DNA of 64,000 nt from JAPHSX01 sp039714395 (GTDB lineage Bacteria; Pseudomonadota; Gammaproteobacteria; Thiohalomonadales; Thiohalomonadaceae): assembly GCA_039714395.1 (NCBI GenBank), contig JBDLJH010000016.1, forward strand, positions 1-64,000, written 5' to 3'. This document shows, piece by piece, positions 63,083-64,000 of the stretch. A model generated the notes under the pieces. It was not told where the DNA came from and did not search any database. It saw only the letters and a list, made by a program, of their open reading frames with translations. The stretch's first letter is position 1; each line of letters begins with the position of its first letter. The position numbers and the translations under genes are program-made.

Positions 63083-63804
63083 TATTACTCAAAGGCTTAG
63101 CTTCGGCTAGGCCTTTTTTGTTTTGCTCTGTGACCATCCTGTGACCATTCTGTGACCACTTTTGAAAACTCACTTTTTCAAAAGCCCGAAAAAAGGTCAA
63201 AAACGACCCGTTCACTATTCCAGCCTTTCCTATACCGCTGTACAAATCATCCGTCGTTCCAACCCATCGTTCCCCAAAAAAATAGATTCCAGACAATATC
63301 CAAGAAGCCTCTACCTAGAGCTTGTATTAGTTTTCTAGGAGAGTCAGCTAATGGGCTGGCTGCAAACACCCTACAGCGGAACTGAAGCGCTAGTGTTGTT
63401 ATAGTCAGTAAACGGCCCAAGCCGCGTGAAAACCAGAAAATGACCGCCTGTAAGCCTTTTTAAGCCCGGTGGGATTTCAGATGATGCCAGTGGTATACCT
63501 ATAGGCCCTTATCCTTGCCACGGCTAGTAAATCGCGCACGGCTCTATATTTGAAGCAGACAACTGATGATAAACAGCTGCCGCGTTTTCACACAGGCTGT
63601 GCCAGAAGCGAACATTCAGTGTCCCCCAATTCAACTTCCCCCCGTTCAAATTCATGGTGTCTGTGACACCAATCGCGACTAGGTTGTTAGCACGCCCTGG
63701 TAATCCCTCATGTTTACTGGCCCTGTGGACTGGACTTAAGTTTGATAGTGAACACACGTAATTATGTGTTATAAATTGCGCAGTGTGACAACGACCAAAA
63801 CATC
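63083..63804. other. Non-coding stretch right of tRNA-Met
   Basis: No convincing gene. TGTGACCATCC, TGTGACCATTC and TGTGACCAC form a close direct triplet at 63129-63160. A hairpin AAGGC/GCCTT with T's at about 63,090-63,116 could end the tRNA transcript. Stop-free stretches at 63039-63296 and 63524-63757 on the minus strand have no family. Confidence 0.5.
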
Positions 63805-64000
63805 ATGACTGACATAGTTCAAGATACGCTTAAGAAAATGGGACCGTGCATCACCTCGGAGCTAGTTGCGGCGTTGGTAAGTGACTACGGTCTAACATCA
63901 GTGAATGCCAGACAAAAGGTTTCGCGCTCCACCTCCATCAAGAAGCTGGCATACCTTCCTTTCCCCCGGAACGCCCGCTTCGCCTACCTCCAGACAGATT
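63805..64000 (+). CDS. Uncharacterised protein, N-terminal part only (runs off the window)
   Basis: An open frame from the ATG at 63805 (MTDIVQDTLKKMGPCITSE) runs to the window edge for 65 codons. The sequence suggests a winged-helix start (ITSELVAALVSDYGLTSVNARQKVSRS) followed by PFPRNARFAYLQ. I do not recognise the family. The ribosome site is weak. It may be the first gene of an island placed next to tRNA-Met. Confidence 0.5.
   Translation, partial: MTDIVQDTLKKMGPCITSELVAALVSDYGLTSVNARQKVSRSTSIKKLAYLPFPRNARFAYLQTD

Noticed and set aside
63039..63296. 85-codon minus-strand frame overlapping tRNA-Met
   Set aside because: Its C-terminal end is the tRNA read in reverse, a common false gene in annotations.
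63524..63757. 77-codon minus-strand frame right of tRNA-Met
   Set aside because: No ribosome site, no family and unremarkable composition; it is probably chance.
1..64000. CRISPR arrays, rRNA genes and replication origin
   Set aside because: No evenly spaced repeats, rRNA sequence or DnaA-box cluster was noticed on reading the window.

Overview
The window looks like the chromosome of a chemolithoautotrophic, sulfur-oxidising gammaproteobacterium of the Chromatiales/Sedimenticolaceae kind. It carries dissimilatory APS reductase (aprBA), cytoplasmic sulfite dehydrogenase (soeABC), ATP sulfurylase (sat), a secreted sulfur-globule-type protein and an NAD-coupled [NiFe] hydrogenase, next to a housekeeping block (hemA, prfA, prmC, lolB, ispE, tRNA-Gln, prs, rplY, pth, ychF) in the usual gammaproteobacterial order. 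The genus is my inference; the sequence alone does not fix it.

Bases 1-20,230 are the energy region. aprBA (leftward) and soeABC (rightward) diverge from a roughly 0.5 kb AT-rich spacer. AprBA and Sat together take sulfite to sulfate with ATP formation, while SoeABC is the direct sulfite-to-sulfate route feeding the quinone pool. A leftward hoxFUYHW operon (group 3d NAD-reducing hydrogenase with its protease) diverges from a rightward hypCABDFE maturation operon, and sat follows hypE. H2 and reduced sulfur would both supply electrons.

Bases 20,300-26,620 hold a membrane-anchored cytochrome c'-like protein, moaA (cofactor for SoeA, probably leaderless), an rRNA/tRNA methyltransferase, and a leftward run of APC permease, TSUP anion exporter, Omp85-type barrel and a broken small secreted protein gene.

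Bases 26,620-36,590 look like an acquired island. Three short motifs recur in inverted orientation at its two edges. Its left end is a strip of wrecked genes (IS30 transposase, Dabb protein, CbbY phosphatase, a Sua5-like tail). The rest is an intact operon for an Mrp-type cation/proton antiporter whose subunit order matches archaeal Mbh/Mbs complexes and which has three NuoL/M/N-like subunits.

Bases 36,600-47,990 are mostly small operons: a double-thioredoxin protein with an aldehyde dehydrogenase, cca, ppnP, the sulfur-globule-type protein, a Sel1/SH3 protein, a lytic transglycosylase with a DUF350 protein, a [2Fe-2S] reductase with an HTH protein, a PC4-like small protein, a JAMM protease, a MoeB-like E1 enzyme, an unknown protein, and prmC.

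Bases 48,000-53,320 (rbgA-like GTPase, yaiI, DUF302 lipoprotein, divergent FeoB, thioesterase, GFA protein) sit between prfA and prmC, genes that are usually adjacent. From 53,376 to 62,816 the order is hemA-prfA leftward and TPR-lolB-ispE-tRNA-Gln-prs-rplY-pth-ychF rightward. The right edge has a broken 5' half of tRNA-Met, an intact tRNA-Met, and an unfamiliar partial gene, which together suggest the start of another island. No CRISPR array, rRNA gene or replication origin was seen.
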